Source: Hofstenia miamia (Eukaryota; Xenacoelomorpha; Acoela). From it: a DNA stretch of 64,000 bases. Positions 25,859 to 34,799 of the stretch are shown here, piece by piece. The stretch covers positions 1,631,650 to 1,695,649 of the forward strand of contig SCFE01000076.1 of assembly GCA_004352715.1 (NCBI GenBank), read 5' to 3'. A model generated the notes under the pieces. It made no database searches. It was not told where the DNA came from and worked only from the letters and a program-made list of their open reading frames with translations. How positions within the stretch are numbered: position 1 is the stretch's first letter; each line of letters begins with the position of its first letter. A program made the translations under genes and the position numbers.

Positions 25859-28800
25859 AAAAATCACCAACTGGTGTACGGAAACCCAATGCTGAATTCC
25901 CCATAGTACCAATAGTCTTTAGCATTTTATTTTTCTATGAGGGCTTCGATTTTCCTGATTTTTCGTGTACACATTGTAAAGATAATACACTTAAATGTGG
26001 CAATACTTTTAAGACTATTTTAAAAAAAATTCAAAAAAATATAAGTATAGCACTTTCTAGACACTGCTCATAGTACGTAGAGCCCTTTATTTAGTGAAAA
26101 TCTGCACAAGTCCCGTCCCGTAAAATCCAAAAAGTGTACGTCGAGCCCTAATAAATTCTCAGCATGTGTCCGAATGACACTCTTTAAACAACCTACTGTA
26201 CGGCCAGCCGCCCGTGATTTGTTTGAGTTTGAGCTTTTTTGTTGTCATATCCTGTTTATATTTATGGAATGCTTTCAGATTACAAATATAACTAAATATA
26301 GTCATGTTTTTAAATATTTAGCGTTGCTTCTTTTTTTGCATTTAGACAATTGTTCATTACTTCTTATAACGTAAATTATGTTTATTGGATTCATATTTGG
26401 GTCATCCAACACATCTTGTTAAAATTTCAGGTCAATAAATTGAAAATATTTCTAACAGACAAGCATGAAAATCAGTCTTAGAAATATATCTCGGCTATAG
26501 AGAAAACGCGGAATATAAGTATGTACATATACGAAAATGAATTTTTTGTGTTAAAAAATACAGCTTGAGCTCGATTGCGTTATACTTTTATTCGTTTGGG
26601 TGGTTGTATTTTTTATATTTGATGTGACCTGCTAATTTTTTTTCAGAGAAATTATATTAGGTTGGCAAGCGGGTGACAATGTACAGTGACATTATTTTTA
26701 GTGTTTGCATTAAAGTCGCGTAATTTGTCCTTTCTAGGTGAGCAAATTGAAAGAACCGATGAAAGATTGTCAACTACAATTGAAAAGAGTGCTTCAAAAA
26801 CAGGTTTCCATTCGTCGTATAATTTGATCTGTAAATTCAGTATGGAAATATTTTTTATATTCGTTAGATATATTTGAATTAGAATATTTTGTATTACAAT
26901 TGTAACAGGAATTTTAGTGGTTTTCTATTTGTATTAAATGCATAAACATCCCATTCTCGAAAGTAGATTAAGCTTCAACAAAGATTTTCTAAAAGAGCAT
27001 ATCACACATGTAACGTAGTGTTACTATTTTAGCATAAAGGAGTATAAAAAACGGTGGAGGGTCGGTTAAAATCTAATGCACCTGGAGAATTTGAAAGAAA
27101 AATGAGTTAATTATTTGGAAACAGATGTAAATATTAGTTAATACTAGTGTTTAGGGTAATGTTACCACAAATGATGATTCTAGCAGTGACAGCTCTGATG
27201 AACCAACTACAAACGTTTTTCGGAAGGATGCAATCCCATCAATGGTCTGCTTTAATGCATTTTTATAAATTTTATTGTTTTTTTTCAGTAATAACTGCTC
27301 TGAAAAAAAAACATTATTCTCGAGGTAAAGTGAAAACAAAAAAGCAACGATTTTGCACATTTTAAAGTAAAGTTATATATTTTAAAGCAAGTAGTTTGCT
27401 AATATTTTTTTAATGTTCATATTCTGTTGAATTTTCATTGCAATCAGATTGTCATTATTTCCAATTTCAGTATATTTTTCATTGGAATATCTTGCAGTTC
27501 TCTTTGTATTAATTAAAAACATGACGTTTCGTCAAATAAGCGCATTTTAAATGCTATTGTGCTAATTTTAAGAATCTATCATGCTATGAGTTTTCACAAA
27601 ATATTCTATTTTAAAAACCACTTAAAGACTAGAATCTATCTCTGAAAGAAATGAGTAAAGTTAAATTATTCTATTAAATGACGAATCTTGTTTGCTTCTG
27701 TTTTCTTTTCTAAAATCGAACTAGTAACTGCATGCAATAGAAGTACTTACTGAAAATAAAAGTTAACTAGAATAGCAGCCAGAGCCGACACTTCTGCAAA
27801 TTAGTTCAAATTTGTCGACTAATCTTAACACATACAAATGGGTTGTTGGCTCCTTATTACCATATTACAAACGCACATTTAAGGCGCGGTTTTAAGGTGG
27901 GCGACGGCCCCCTTTCTTAAAAATAATTTAAATATTTTATAAATTTTCGATATTTTATGTGAAAATTGTGACAAAATTTTAGGTTAAAACCCATTTTTTC
28001 AAAGCATTTTCCGGGCTCCCTTGATAAGGAAGCGTCTTACCTAGCCTCCATTATAAAGGATAAACCGTTTTTCCACATTTACAAAGAATTTTCTCTAGTC
28101 TATTTGCAAATTTGAAAATCGTCAGGCATGCGCAGGTCTTATTGGGGAACATGCTTTAATGCAATTTTGATAACTAGTTACAACGTATTGCTGTGGCTGA
28201 AGTTGTTGGAAAGATTAATTCTTTGAATATTTCGAAATTTTAAAAAATATATAAATTCTCTTCATTCTTAATATTCATGTATTTATAAATTTGTGAACAC
28301 ATGGAAACAAAGAAATTTTAGTGGAAATATAGCCCAAACCCATTGAGGCGTGCCGTACACAAAATCAGGGGTCGCGGGTCGAAAGTTTTGTGTTAAACAT
28401 CATAAATCATTGAAATTTTCGCAACATCTGAATTAATGTTATAGGATTCAAGTCTTATTCCTAGTACAAGATTATGTAAACAATTTCAAAACTGAATTGA
28501 ATTTTCTTTCAGTTACAAAAGTTTTATTTTTCAGTTAGTATTAATTTCTTAGCGTCATTGCTAAGGTGCTTTATGAATCTCCTCTTAAATAAGTCCAGTT
28601 CTTGTGTGCGCAATTTTCTCAATTATGTAATAGGCTACACTTATTAAGTTTAAACGTAAAACATTTTAGCCCACCGCCCATCTCAAACCAATTTCCAATC
28701 GCAAGGAATCTTCCACGGAAAGCGAAAGTGATAGCGATTCAAGTTCCAATTTGCCACCCAAACCTAAGGTAGTCCTATTTGCGAAGCCTTTCGGTAGATT

Positions 28801-31800
28801 TTTTCTTAAAATAGTCGTAATGATACTTTGTTAGTTTACATGATTTTAGATGTTTCACACTTCTCCATGTTTTGATGAGTTTTCTGATAGGTTTACAAAT
28901 TATTTTTGAATGCATATCGATTGTTAAAGTTTATTCAAAAGTTTAGTGTCCGAATTTTGAAGAATCATTGGTTTTAATTCATAAACCAAATAATGTGAAG
29001 GTCATTTACACTATATGTAGTAAAATTCACCAAGTAGATGTAGTAAAATACAAAGTGTCCCTTCAAGCATGACATGTGCCCTGTGTGAAACTCAATCATT
29101 AAAAATTGCATTGGTTGTTGTGAATTAATTTTTAGAAAAATAGTTTCAAAGAATTGGGTAGTATCTAAACACACTAACTACGTGATTATAACTTATCTGC
29201 CTTTAATTATTTCAATATTTTATCGTATTGAAATAGTGAATTGAATTTTCAATCGTAGTGCTGTATTTTCACTAGAGCTCTTCGTGATGAAAAAAATCAG
29301 CGCGCACCGCAAGCACGAAGGCTACACCGCCGATATTGTCACTGCCATTGCACACACTGCATACTATCATATATATTAGGGGTGGTCGGAAAATGGATTT
29401 TTTAGAAATCGGTGAAATGGGTGGGGATTTCATGTAGCTTTTACTTCGATAACATTAGGTCAGCAAATATTTTCGAATTTCATTATCTTTTGACCCCACC
29501 GAAAATCATTTAAGAATACAAATTCATGCCAAAATCAATAATATATATATAATTTATTTGTATATGTCAATATTGATATTTTACACAATGGTTACCTTGA
29601 TAAGCAATTAGAGACGATGATAAATCATAATTAGCGATAATTGTGCACATTTAGCCTTTCTAAGAAATCTAGGAATATTCGTTTCCTGCTAAGATTGTGG
29701 TTGTAGGATTAGTTTCCTTACTACTAATACAAAATAGTAAAATGTATTCAGAATGAGATATCAAAATTAAATGTATTATATTTTAACAAACTTGTTCAGC
29801 AACAATGACGCTCATTTATGTATGCGAAAGAAGTTCAGCAGTTAAAATCCTTTTTCGAATCAAATTTTGGCATTTTGCTCCTGCTTCGTAAAGTAGTCCG
29901 TATCCAACCCTCACGATTAGTTTTTCCAAATACTGCTTTGCTTGATTGCGAAACCAGCTGTACCATTCTTTCGACCCCTTGATTGTGGCATGGATATTTC
30001 AATGATATGGGTCCTTTCATGGCTTCTTCAAGCAAATATTCCGAAGACTTGCCTTTGAGAAGTGGCGGCACTGTTTTCTGAATGTTCGACTCCCACAGTC
30101 GGTCCAGAGATTGTCTCGTGAGTTCAAACGTAGGCTTTCTAAACTGACGAATTTGATGAGTTGTTTCTGTCAATACTGTCTCCTTTCTTATTTCTTTGAT
30201 TAAATTGACTCCTTTTATGCGCAGATCGAGATTACTGTCGGACAAGTAAGCCAGCAATATTTGTTCAGAGTGAGCATAATAACTATTTCGATTCAAAACA
30301 CGTAAGATTAAAGTCAATTCATCAGTAGAAAGAACATCGAAACAAGTGTTCCATAGACTCAGGAAATGTCGGGCACCATCTCCAATCAGTGGGGCAGTGC
30401 GTACACGAAACCAAAACGGCACATATACTTTCATGATGAATACTGCCATCTTTATCAGTTCATTTGAAGGATTTGTCATCGTAATGTACAAGCGCAGAAT
30501 TCTGGAAGCTGTAGTCAACCATCTTGAGAGATTAACTCCGCCTGGTTTTCTCTTCTCCAATGACAGACTAACGTTACCAGTTTTCACGGCATGCGCTATT
30601 GAATAAAGATAGTTCTGATCTGTTGAGAAATTAGTCAGAACTTCTTGAGAAATTTCTTCCAGTGGAGAATCAATTATCGTAAAGTTGACAACTGGAAGCT
30701 CATGACAGTTTGGTAATTGCCGAAAAATAACACCAGAAGACGATTTAGGTCCCGTAGATTTTCCATCAAGATGCTGAAAATAATGTCGGAGTGGCAATTC
30801 GTTCAGATGCAGCAAGCATACGGACCAATGCAATGGGCGGCCAACAAGTCTTTCTAAATGAAAAATGACTCCATTGCTTTCACCAACATTAACGTTAGTC
30901 CCGTCACATCCAATAACAGATAGATTTGAGATATCAGTGTTCTTCTCACAAAAGAACTGGTGAATGCTGTGTGCAATGGAAATTGCCGTACCATTCCGGG
31001 GCGTCACATGACCCATGTAAGATGTGTTGGGTTCACTAATCAAAGTGATGTGCTCTTCACGCACAACTGTTTTGAAAGTAGCTTTCTGGAGATTAGTGAA
31101 GTCGATTGATCCATCGAAGTAGAGAGAGGTGATCGGAGTAACCGTATTTTGAAGACAGTCAGCCCGAATCTTTTGTCGTTCTCTACGTATCTTACTTCTG
31201 TCAACTACTACATCTTCCCCAATATCGTGAAAAGTAGCGGAACAGATGGCAGCAACAGCCGTATCACTAACACTGTACCTATCTGCTACCAACGCCACTG
31301 AAGGTAGTTTTTTCACGGTTGACGTAGTTCCTTCCGTAAATTCTCTGGGTTGGTGTACTAGAGATTCAGCACACACGTCATCATCATTATTGCAAATCTC
31401 CAACTGGTAACCTTTGTTTTTCGAAATAAACTTGCGTTCCTTAAGATCTTGCCGCTGTGATTCATTTAAGTCAACTGATCCAATTCTCATCATCCTGCTT
31501 GTCCTTTGATCCAATAAAAATTCCTGCTCCAAAAGAGGTACCCGATTCTCTGGACTACATCTGCAGTCGTTGAAGCTAACACATTTGCAAGAAGAAATAT
31601 CAAACAGCACGTTTTGAATGTTATCATACTTCGCTTTTTTCTTGAGGAAAGAATTAGATTGCTTTTCGCCTATAGTTTTTTCCAAATCACAAATATCATT
31701 ATAAAGTTTCCGAATCCGTTTTGCTAGAGTAACGTGGCATTTTGAATAAGGAATTCCAGCTTTTCTCCAAATATCTTGAAGCTTGATTGCAATCTGCTTA

Positions 31801-34715
31801 CACAGATCAAGAGTGGAAGTTATGCCATTTTGTTCGGTTTGCTTTAGAAGCAATAAGTACTGCAATACTTCTTTGCCAGTTGGAAGAACATTAACAGGTA
31901 ATTCAGCAGGTTGACCAATTGCGGATTTCAAATAATGAGACCGCAAAATTTGTGACATTGAGATAATAAAGGTACTAGCGAGATGCGTACTAATAACCGT
32001 TCACGTTCACACTGATTCTCTTAATAGATATAAGATCCTATAGTGCATTTCACGCACGCAGACAATCACGTGAGTTATCGAATCAATGTAGCAGGACAAC
32101 GTAATCGAATAATATCAGATACACAAGACTGGTGAAAGTGACTCATCTCCTGTCATCGGATAGTTAGCAGTAAGGAAAGTAACCCTACAAGCTGAGTCAT
32201 AAGCAGAAATTCACAGTCACAAACGAATTTTCAACGATTTTTAACATTTCTCTGAAAGGCTAAATGCACAAAATTATTGTTAACTATGATTTATCGTCGT
32301 CTCTAATTGCTTATCAAGGAAACCACTGCATAAAATATCAATATTAACATATACAAATAAATTATATATATATTATTGATTTTGGCATGAATTTGTATTT
32401 TTAAATGATTTTCGGTGGGGTCAAAAGATAATGAAATTCGAAAATATTTGTTGACCTAATGTTATCGAAGTAAAAGCTACATGAAATCCCCACCCATTTC
32501 ACCGATTTCTAAAAAATCCATTTTCCGACCACCCCTAATATATATAGAACATTCACCTCAGTTTTTTAATAAATAACGAAAAGAAATGAGTATATTAGGC
32601 TTTGTAGAATATATGAATCATACATACCATTTTTATAAAATCAAAATTTTCAACCTTGAACTTTGCAATGTGGAATTCAAATGTTCTATATATGAAGTAA
32701 ACCATTGCAATAATGTTAATATTCAAAATGTCATCCTTAGCCCTTAACCAAGCCGATCTATTGTTTGCCCCTTATCACGCAATAGTGATTATTTTGATGA
32801 CTACAAAAAATTGTCTATATCCCGCTTGTACTGCTTTATGAATGATTATTATTGGGTTAGATTTAGGGTTCCAGGCCTGTCACATTTTTTCCGTTCCTCG
32901 AAAATCTTGTACAAAATACTTTATCAAATTCTGGGATTTGTTTACTTCTTTGTGTAACTTTACAGCCTGTAGACCTGTTCGGCACTTTATATCTGTGCTA
33001 AAATTTGAAGATGTTTCTATAGCGGACATTTAATGCCCATCTGATCATCTCTGCAATAGGTTCAGCTGTTGGTCCTGTGGATCGATGAATATGTCTAAAG
33101 TCGCCCCGACTTAAGGAAAGATTTGATAACCACAAGTCACCATTGTCTAGATTATTTTTCAAACGATCTTCATTTGTAACTCTTCTACCATCGACTGAAT
33201 GATTCTTGGTCAATACAACAAGCAATCAATTTCTGATATTTGCTCCTCGTGAATTTCTTCTATATCTTCTATGGTATCTTAAGCCAAATCATTGTTGTCA
33301 TAAGTTGAAGGGATGTCGCTCCTTGCATCTCGCTGAGGTCTCTGTGTGCGTGCAGCCATCAATGAATTTGCACAAGTGACTGTATATGATACAGTCAACT
33401 CATCATCTTCCCGTCTGATTAGTCTGATCACTTGGAAGCCAATTCTTCAGTGACGTGTAGGTCAAACTCGTGCAGTAAAAGTCAAAAGTGATCTTAATCG
33501 AATTGAAATTATACCAGAAGAATACAAAGCAGCTGTTTACAAATAGTGAATGGTTTAATCAGCTTTGGGAGGTCAAGAGCTAAATGAAAGAAAAATATCA
33601 ATAAGAATTGTCTACAATATTACAACCTTCATTAGAGATGAACAGTTGGTAGCGGTGTAAATGTTTCAAAAACGGTGTCAAGTTCAAAACGGTTCCGCAT
33701 TAAGCACAGTACAACAGCATACACATCAGTGCTGAAATTTTTTCAAAAAATTTGCAGACACAGCAACGTTTAAAATTTAAAACCACATTTCAATCACTAG
33801 TCAACAATGTATTTTAGGTGAATTAATCTATACCTATACATACACTTGCTTGATGTAAATACGTTGCCAAAGGGGTCCTAAAATCCACTTTTTCATTCTC
33901 CGAAATTGTGACCAGGTGTAAGCCAGATGAGCCCAGCAAATGTTCCGGTTGAATTATGTTCTTGCTGTTCTTACAATAATACCATATCAATTTATTAAAA
34001 TTCTGACAATCACTTTGTAAATCAATTGCACATATCTATGCGGATTGAGTTGTTTGAAATATTTAGGTTTTGTCACTCTTGATTGAAATTTCTACTTCAT
34101 TTTAAAATGTGTAAAGTTTCTTACCTATATTTTTAGACAAACGTCAATAAAAAATCCGAACTATCCAAAGATGTCGTCCGCTCAATTCAGAATCCAAAGG
34201 CGCTAAATATTTTTGCAGTTACCAAATTGCTTAATCAAGAAAAGGTATGATAAAAAACGTTATCCTGTTAATTACACTAAAACTAGAAAGGCTTTTGAAT
34301 ACAAAATCATAATTTGAATTATCTGAGAAGCTTTAAATTTGAGGAAGACAAACATTGGCACTTGAAAATGTCATTCCTATGACCTATACTTTTGTTTCAT
34401 TTTGGAAAAAAATTTTGCTCGAAAAAAGATACAAAATTTTGCCGGAAAAACTTACCATGAAAATTCCCAGCATTGATATTTTTACATGCAATATATGAAA
34501 ACCTCTGGCAGTCGTATCGTTTATCGCTTCTCGTGAATGTCTATATATAATGAGGGATCCGTATGTTTTCTTTATTTATTTAGATGCATTGTAGTCCTAA
34601 AGGCCGCGGAAAACCTTTTTTGAGTCCAGACGTCATACCGAGGATGGTACAGCAGTTAAATGAAGAGCAGACTAATAAATCAGTTTTTTATACTGTTGAT
34701 TCAACAAAAGAGTAG
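10014..34715 (+). CDS. spliced host gene: eleven phase-0 mini-exons, acidic Ser-rich protein
   Basis: Inferred exons: 10014-10142, 14336-14389, 16650-16709, 16956-17057, 17821-17829, 23975-24079, 26738-26803, 27155-27244, 28670-28768, 34137-34244, 34584-34715. Each follows a T-rich ..TAG/CAG acceptor and precedes a GT donor. Every exon length divides by three and all junctions are phase 0, so the join stays open for 317 codons to TAG. Four exons each bring one Ser/Asp/Glu cluster of the kind casein kinase 2 phosphorylates, at residues about 33-41, 124-136, 182-191 and 219-231. Residues 82-115 (LLLEEEKKKLLEKVYMSQK) and 154-175 look helical. The C-terminal 79 residues are ordered-looking (NPKALNIFAVTKLLNQEK; RGKPFLSPDVIPRMVQQL). 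No signal peptide or membrane segment is seen. The 5' end is missing. I do not recognise the family. The style recalls intrinsically disordered nuclear/nucleolar phosphoproteins, but Nopp140's C-terminal domain is absent. Introns of up to 6 kb house transposons on both strands. Confidence 0.7.
12214..12268. repeat. (TA)n microsatellite, imperfect
   Basis: TA runs with ATTATA interruptions over about 55 bp. Confidence 0.9.
12441..13440. other. assembly gap, exactly 1000 N
   Basis: Round length suggests a placeholder gap of unknown true size. Nothing can be said of its content. Confidence 0.99.
14336..14389 (+). CDS. exon b (18 codons)
   Basis: Acceptor TTATTTTTAG, donor AAG|gtatt. Encodes EVFNTEAAEQSVTTANSK, phase 0 at both ends. 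Confidence 0.65.
14540..15652 (-). pseudogene. second transposase-family remnant (same type as 5570-7619)
   Basis: On the minus strand, 82 codons at 15404-15652 contain FPKVGPHYCQKDNSKKFLAQ and IIPIMYEMC...YSKYNLVLTTFHKYSKD. The 'HYC......YL..dl....my......V....F..vF' layout matches the N-terminal part of the transposase-like family represented at 5.6-7.6 kb. Downstream on the same strand (about 14880-14650) further open sequence (KLTKIAQMMFNKMHLENMKF) may belong to it but is frame-shifted. It lies in the intron between exons b and c. Confidence 0.5.
16650..16709 (+). CDS. exon c (20 codons)
   Basis: Acceptor CATTTATTTAG, donor GTT|gtgagc. Encodes polar sequence QAQESHATDEPPKKSDQPAV. Confidence 0.65.
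16956..17057 (+). CDS. exon d (34 codons), helical charged segment
   Basis: Acceptor TATTTTCAG, donor AAT|gtaagt (consensus). Contains LLLEEEKKKLLEKVYMSQK, likely a short coiled coil. Confidence 0.75.
17821..17829 (+). CDS. candidate 9-nt microexon (Gln-Ser-Met)
   Basis: CAAAGCATG lies between a strong acceptor (TTCTCACTAATTTATTTCAG) and a good donor (gtatgc). It is phase 0 and adds three codons. It could be a cassette exon or a chance pairing of splice sites. Confidence 0.45.
17830..19440. other. intronic sequence, no gene seen
   Basis: AT-rich intron. A possible exon at about 18230 (GACCAAAGTAGCACTGAAGA) has an acceptor but no phase that fits. Confidence 0.4.
19531..19555. repeat. GC-rich hairpin
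   Basis: GGGGGTCTGG-AGG-CCAGCCCCC can fold on itself. It is GC-rich inside AT-rich DNA. Similar blocks occur in invertebrate non-autonomous repeats, and no TIR or TSD was found around it. Confidence 0.5.
19961..22152 (-). pseudogene. hAT-like transposase gene, split by frame changes
   Basis: Minus strand. First piece 21805-22152: a BED-like finger (CSCILCNKTV ... LTDHMNTTVH). Main piece 20868-21839, 323 codons: a central hAT-like catalytic region with CLFDSCNIMRGKHNGEEKRC and GIDGGSCHHIHNATETFCL, comparable to the 'DNCNVM.G...GV...L....GC.CHLIHNA' block of SCAN/ZBED-type hAT proteins. Final piece about 20091-20393: LSRFHSPMVEGSFNVMGHVI, comparable to the C-terminal dimerisation block ('S.NA..ER.FS'). 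The pieces lie in different frames, so the gene is inactive. It lies in the intron before exon f, antisense to the host gene. Confidence 0.65.
22430..23974. other. intronic sequence, no gene seen
   Basis: AT-rich. Short ORFs lack motifs. GATCCATGGATC-type palindromes near 23487-23500 are the only notable pattern. Confidence 0.4.
23975..24079 (+). CDS. exon f (35 codons), longest Ser/Asp cluster
   Basis: Acceptor TATATTTTAG, donor CCT|gtaagt (consensus). Encodes ESSSDSSDDDSE followed by YSKISAITASKTSQKP. Confidence 0.75.
24264..24675 (-). mobile_element. 5'-truncated Penelope-like element: GIY-YIG end plus tail into (TA)n
   Basis: Minus strand 24675 to 24400 is continuously open for 91 codons to TAA. 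It encodes SSIVYKYNCQKCDSFYIGET, then a KTRIQEHLYGH segment and KASTSDFNILMKHKC...IAESIYI. The CxxC followed by FYIGET and R..EH is the GIY-YIG endonuclease signature found at the C-terminus of Penelope-like retroelements. About 110 nt of 3' sequence, with a small hairpin (GTACCGAAAGTAC), runs straight into (TA)n at 24264-24286. Sequence 5' of the domain is degraded, and no RT domain is present. It lies in the intron between exons f and g. Confidence 0.75.
25050..25086. repeat. (TA)n microsatellite
   Basis: Pure TA run of about 36 bp. Confidence 0.95.
25197..25586 (+). CDS. BED-like zinc-finger ORF, truncated by microsatellite and gap
   Basis: 129 codons starting MDFELSDSLSDSLIQ. The middle has VWEYWIVCSNCKKSAFRTHA and later LSHAIRHFNNFL, i.e. 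C-x2-C followed by two spaced His, resembling a BED-type finger at the N-terminus of hAT-like transposases. The ORF ends at a TAA formed just before a (TA)n tract and an N gap, so any downstream catalytic part is unseen. Lies within an intron of the cassette-exon gene, same strand. Probably a transposon N-terminus rather than a host gene. Confidence 0.45.
25588..25856. repeat. (TA)n array interrupted by 205-bp gap
   Basis: TA runs at 25588-25618 and 25824-25855 flank N at 25619-25823. Confidence 0.85.
25857..26730. other. intronic sequence, no gene seen
   Basis: No exon that fits phase 0 apart from the one starting at 26738. A strong acceptor at about 26646 opens only a short, phase-incompatible stretch. 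Confidence 0.4.
26738..26803 (+). CDS. exon g (22 codons)
   Basis: Acceptor TGTCCTTTCTAG, donor CAG|gtttcc. Phase 0 gives VSKLKEPMKDCQLQLKRVLQ..., helical and basic. A second frame (EQIERTDERLSTTIEKSASK) is also open, but it does not fit the phase-0 neighbours. Confidence 0.65.
27155..27244 (+). CDS. exon h (30 codons), Ser/Asp cluster
   Basis: Acceptor ACTAGTGTTTAG, donor ATG|gtctgc. Encodes TTNDDSSSDSSDEP then TTNVFRKDAIPSM. Confidence 0.65.
27250..28660. other. intronic sequence; GC-richer repeat patch
   Basis: No gene. Around 27880-28030 a patch with AAGGTGGGCGACGGCCCCC and CCGGGCTCCC differs in base composition from its surroundings and looks repeat-derived. Confidence 0.4.
28670..28768 (+). 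CDS. exon i (33 codons), Ser/Glu/Asp cluster
   Basis: Acceptor AACATTTTAG, donor AAG|gtagtc. Encodes ESSTESESDSDSSS between basic/proline-rich flanks. Confidence 0.7.
29379..29660. repeat. left terminal inverted repeat
   Basis: Pairs with 32254-32535 in inverted orientation. Confidence 0.9.
29835..31958 (-). CDS. transposase-like protein, 707 aa, putative DDE fold
   Basis: Uninterrupted ORF from ATG at 31958. A CxC...CxC cluster lies at residues 124-134. Candidate catalytic acids are D282 (SLYFDGSID), D352 (VIGCDGTNVNVG) and E663 (PCHNQGVERMVQLV), which is the D...D...E order of RNase-H-fold transposases. Other notable blocks are GRPLHWSVCLLHLNELPLRH (374-391) and a basic C-terminus with LRSRSKMPKFDSKKDF. 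I have seen this block pattern in uncharacterised proteins of several invertebrates, so it is probably a widespread but poorly named transposase family. Position inside matched TIRs with no stops or frameshifts suggests recent activity. The catalytic assignment is inference from motif order, not from structure. Confidence 0.75.
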   Translation of the reverse strand: MSQILRSHYLKSAIGQPAELPVNVLPTGKEVLQYLLLLKQTEQNGITSTLDLCKQIAIKLQDIWRKAGIPYSKCHVTLAKRIRKLYNDICDLEKTIGEKQSNSFLKKKAKYDNIQNVLFDISSCKCVSFNDCRCSPENRVPLLEQEFLLDQRTSRMMRIGSVDLNESQRQDLKERKFISKNKGYQLEICNNDDDVCAESLVHQPREFTEGTTSTVKKLPSVALVADRYSVSDTAVAAICSATFHDIGEDVVVDRSKIRRERQKIRADCLQNTVTPITSLYFDGSIDFTNLQKATFKTVVREEHITLISEPNTSYMGHVTPRNGTAISIAHSIHQFFCEKNTDISNLSVIGCDGTNVNVGESNGVIFHLERLVGRPLHWSVCLLHLNELPLRHYFQHLDGKSTGPKSSSGVIFRQLPNCHELPVVNFTIIDSPLEEISQEVLTNFSTDQNYLYSIAHAVKTGNVSLSLEKRKPGGVNLSRWLTTASRILRLYITMTNPSNELIKMAVFIMKVYVPFWFRVRTAPLIGDGARHFLSLWNTCFDVLSTDELTLILRVLNRNSYYAHSEQILLAYLSDSNLDLRIKGVNLIKEIRKETVLTETTHQIRQFRKPTFELTRQSLDRLWESNIQKTVPPLLKGKSSEYLLEEAMKGPISLKYPCHNQGVERMVQLVSQSSKAVFGKTNREGWIRTTLRSRSKMPKFDSKKDFNC
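32254..32535. repeat. right terminal inverted repeat
   Basis: Pairs with 29379-29660 in inverted orientation. Confidence 0.9.
32840..33480 (-). pseudogene. degraded transposon coding remnant
   Basis: Minus strand. 75 codons at 32998-33225 include TNEDRLKNNLDNGDLWLSNL and GPTAEPIAEMIRWALN. Upstream (about 33440-33240) another frame reads EDDELTVSYTVTCANSLMAA and an acidic DTIEDIEEIHEEQISEID with one TAA. The layout suggests an acidic N-terminus then a transposase-like body (piggyBac-like is one possibility), but no decisive motif is visible. Confidence 0.35.
34137..34244 (+). CDS. exon j (36 codons), conserved-looking C-terminal region
   Basis: Acceptor CCTATATTTTTAG, donor AAG|gtatga. Encodes SKDVVRSIQNPKALNIFAVT followed by KLLNQEK. 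This is the least repetitive part of the protein and the best query for a homology search. Confidence 0.7.
34584..34715 (+). CDS. terminal exon k (43 codons + TAG)
   Basis: Acceptor CTTTATTTATTTAG. Encodes CSPKGRGKPFLSPDVIPRMV and a polar tail ending DSTKE-stop. AATAAA follows at 34784-34789. Confidence 0.7.
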   Translation: MHCSPKGRGKPFLSPDVIPRMVQQLNEEQTNKSVFYTVDSTKE

Positions 34716-34783
34716 TGTATTTCCCACTTTGATTGAATCAATTTTTTATTGATGTAGTTTTATTAAAAGCAATTTTAGGTTGT

Positions 34784-34789
34784 AATAAA
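34784..34789 (+). terminator. polyadenylation signal AATAAA of the cassette-exon gene
   Basis: Canonical hexamer 68 nt after the TAG at 34713-34715, a plausible 3' UTR length. AATAAA is common by chance in AT-rich DNA. Confidence 0.5.
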
Positions 34790-34799
34790 ATCACCTGTT

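Larger units (their letters stand above)
29379..32535 (-). mobile_element. 3.16-kb DNA transposon with 282-bp TIRs, apparently intact
   Basis: Left TIR 29379-29660 and right TIR 32254-32535 begin GGGGTGGTCGGAAAATGG and are nearly identical over the first ~200 bp (about 3 differences by eye), with more changes further in. The flanks are TA-rich (..TATATA-TTA and TAA-TATATA..), so the target duplication could be 2, 4 or 6 bp and cannot be fixed. The interior carries a single 707-codon transposase-like ORF on the minus strand. Inserted in the intron between exons i and j of the cassette-exon gene. I cannot assign a named superfamily. Confidence 0.85.

Noticed and set aside
30346-30606. 86-codon + ORF
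   Set aside because: Shadow of the 707-codon transposase-like ORF.
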